From Luteithermobacter gelatinilyticus (GTDB taxonomy: Bacteria > Pseudomonadota > Alphaproteobacteria > Sphingomonadales > Emcibacteraceae), in contig NZ_CP040517.1 in assembly GCF_005849285.1 (NCBI RefSeq), forward strand, positions 564,501 to 628,500: a DNA stretch of 64,000 nucleotides, in the 5' to 3' direction. Of the stretch, positions 62,372 to 64,000 are shown piece after piece. The notes beneath the pieces are model-generated. The model was not told the DNA's origin, did not search any database, and saw only the letters and a program-made list of their open reading frames with translations. A program made the position numbers and the translations under genes. The number at the start of each line of letters is the position of its first letter. The first letter of the stretch is position 1.

Positions 62372-64000
62372 ATGTATAGATATGTTGCCTTGACTTGGGA
62401 TCAGGAGAATGCCCAGGCAAGGGAAGCCGTGCGTGACCTGATCGCAGCAATGGAGGGGGAGGCCGAGGGCTGGCGGAAGGTTCTAGCGGTGGACGGTTTC
62501 ATGGTCTGGCATGTCGGGGAAAGAGAGGGCCGGATGCAAACCTATCTGATCCGGAATGACGCTGGCCTGGCAGAAGGTGGCGTCGTTTTGGGAAAACTCT
62601 TCAAAAGAGCGACGGCCCAACATTTGGTTCCGACATGTCTGGACGGGCCGGAAAGCCATTCTATTATCCATACAAAGGGACGACATCTCACCACAAATTA
62701 TTGGGGGCGCTATGTGGCCTTTATCCGGGATGAGAAAGGAGATGGGCTGAATATTTTGCGCGATCCCATCGGCTCCTTCCCCTGTTACTATATGCGCTAC
62801 CGGATGGTGGAGATCTATTTTTCCTATATGCCGGATATCCGGAAAATTACAGGAATGTCTTTTTCCATAAACTGGGATCATGTGGCCCATTTTATGGCTT
62901 ATGGTCCCCAGAAAACGGAACAGACCGGCCTCGGGGAAGTCTCGGAACTGTTACCCGGCCAATGTCTGGAAACGCCTTTTCCGGACAATGATCCGTCCTT
63001 TTACTGGTCTCCGGCGGATATTGCCCGGAACGATCCGTTAGAGGATATCGAGCAGGCAGCAAGGGAACTGCGGCAAACGACCCGCCATTGCGTGGCGGCC
63101 TGGGCGGCTTGTTATAACAATGTTTTTCACAACCTGTCCGGGGGGCTGGATTCCGCTATTGTGCTGAATTGCCTGAAACAGGCGGCTGTGCCGCCGCGCA
63201 TCAGTTGCATAAATTACTTTACCGAGGAGCGACAGGGGGATGAACGCTGTTACGCCCGGCTTGCTGCGGAGCAGGCCAGTGTACCGCTTTATGAAACCTG
63301 CCTGAGCAGTGCAAATATCAGCCTGAGAAGGGTTCTGCGTCTCATAAAAGAAGCCAAGCCGGGCAATTATCTTTATGAGCGGGCCCGGGATCATTTTGAG
63401 CCCACTTGGATCAGGGAAATCGGGGCGGAGGCCTGTTTTTATGGTTCGGGCGGCGATAATGTATTTTTCCAACCGGAAACGCATCTCGGCGCCGTTGACT
63501 TTGTGCAGTCCCACGGGCTGAGGTCGCTTTTATGGCGGGTTGCGCTGGAAGCGGCCCGGCTGGACCGGCGCTCCGTCTGGTCAGTTCTCACCATCCTGTT
63601 GAAGCAATGTTTCCTGAAATCCTATGATCGCATGAAATACATACGCAATGGTTACAAGACATCCCTGATGGCCCCGGATCTTATAGAAACGCTTGATCCG
63701 TCAAGGGTTTTGCATCCCGTTTTACGAATGGAGGAGCATATCCCGCCCGGCAAGTTTTTTCATATTTTTATTGCCACGAGTTGTCCGGACTATTACGAAC
63801 CGCTGGAACGGAAAGAAGATTTCCTGGAGCCGGTGTTGCCGCTGTTTTCACAGCCTCTTGTAGAGTTGTGCCTGAGAATCCCGACCTGGATCATGACCGC
63901 GGGCGGGCGCGAGCGCGGGCTGGCGCGTCGGGCGTTTTCCGATCATATTCCGCAGGAAATTGTCCGGCGGGAAGCAAAGGGCGGGGCGGACATTCTGTAT
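62372..64000 (+). CDS. Lasso peptide macrolactam synthetase C (3' end cut by window)
   Basis: Asparagine-synthetase-like enzyme that activates the Asp/Glu side chain with ATP so that the core N-terminus closes the ring. The frame is open for 543 codons from the ATG at 62372 (AGGGGGAATTC upstream) to the last base, with no stop, so the gene continues beyond the window. The N-terminal domain begins MYRYVALTWD without the Cys2 nucleophile of glutamine-dependent enzymes, as is usual for this class. The ATP pyrophosphatase loop is LSGGLDSAIVLN (Ser256 to Ser261), followed by FYGSGGDNVFFQ. Confidence 0.93.
   Translation, partial: MYRYVALTWDQENAQAREAVRDLIAAMEGEAEGWRKVLAVDGFMVWHVGEREGRMQTYLIRNDAGLAEGGVVLGKLFKRATAQHLVPTCLDGPESHSIIHTKGRHLTTNYWGRYVAFIRDEKGDGLNILRDPIGSFPCYYMRYRMVEIYFSYMPDIRKITGMSFSINWDHVAHFMAYGPQKTEQTGLGEVSELLPGQCLETPFPDNDPSFYWSPADIARNDPLEDIEQAARELRQTTRHCVAAWAACYNNVFHNLSGGLDSAIVLNCLKQAAVPPRISCINYFTEERQGDERCYARLAAEQASVPLYETCLSSANISLRRVLRLIKEAKPGNYLYERARDHFEPTWIREIGAEACFYGSGGDNVFFQPETHLGAVDFVQSHGLRSLLWRVALEAARLDRRSVWSVLTILLKQCFLKSYDRMKYIRNGYKTSLMAPDLIETLDPSRVLHPVLRMEEHIPPGKFFHIFIATSCPDYYEPLERKEDFLEPVLPLFSQPLVELCLRIPTWIMTAGGRERGLARRAFSDHIPQEIVRREAKGGADILY

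Noticed and set aside
63038-63514. Minus-strand 158-codon ORF in the lasso C gene
   Set aside because: Antisense to the open synthetase frame that carries the ATP-pyrophosphatase motif.

Overview
This window comes from the chromosome of a Gram-negative alphaproteobacterium of moderately high GC. Evidence for this is the dnaX-ybaB-recR group with a small SRP RNA beside it, a membrane-anchored CycM-like cytochrome c, an Omp85/TamB export pair, several TonB-dependent receptors and a 17 kDa surface-antigen lipoprotein. An Emcibacter-, Kordiimonas- or Sneathiella-like lineage is my guess from gene style. The genus cannot be fixed from the sequence alone.

Layout. 1-10.4 kb is housekeeping: tlyA (5' end cut by the window), an RNA m5U methyltransferase, aroC-fabI, a YihY/DnaJ pair, a glycine-zipper lipoprotein, pdxH, a cation efflux protein, an ArsC-like reductase and an SDR. 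10.5-11.8 kb is a low-GC three-gene insert with a HigB-like toxin candidate, an XRE antitoxin candidate and a third small protein. 11.8-26 kb holds trkH, a PEP-CTERM protein, a GFA protein, an iron-type TonB receptor with its PepSY partner, recR-ybaB-dnaX, the SRP RNA, nudC, ilvD and pheA. 26-31 kb holds a cytochrome c, an NlpC/P60 peptidase, a MarR-type regulator, a leucyl aminopeptidase and an unknown membrane protein. 31-36.5 kb is the phenylacetyl-CoA epoxidase operon paaABCDE with its repressor paaX and a divergent paaI. 36.6-46 kb holds an amidoligase, a TerC/CBS protein and tamA-tamB. 46-59.7 kb is a catabolic locus: a MalT-type regulator, amidase, histone-deacetylase-like amidohydrolase, TonB receptor, exported amidohydrolase, GntR regulator, acyl-CoA ligase and acyl-CoA dehydrogenase.

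The most interesting region is 60.1-64.0 kb, a lasso peptide cluster. It has a LuxR-type regulator with an intact acyl-homoserine-lactone pocket signature, then two tandem 38-residue precursors. Each precursor has a 13-residue leader ending in ETR and a 25-residue core starting with Gly and carrying Glu at position 8. These are followed by a hairpin terminator, a 296-bp inverted-repeat element, a fused RRE/transglutaminase-like B protein and an asparagine-synthetase-like C protein that runs off the window. The short precursors and the C gene (no stop in the window) are easily missed by ORF callers.

A second theme is repeats. A dispersed 38-40 bp palindrome family (TAGAGTGAATTG...CAATTCACTCTA) lies at eight intergenic sites. 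At two of them it is the last part of a 203-bp composite element, and at one it forms the ends of the 296-bp element. Short perfect tandem duplications of 12-22 bp recur across the window, two of them in frame inside genes. No tRNA, rRNA, CRISPR array or complete IS element was seen.
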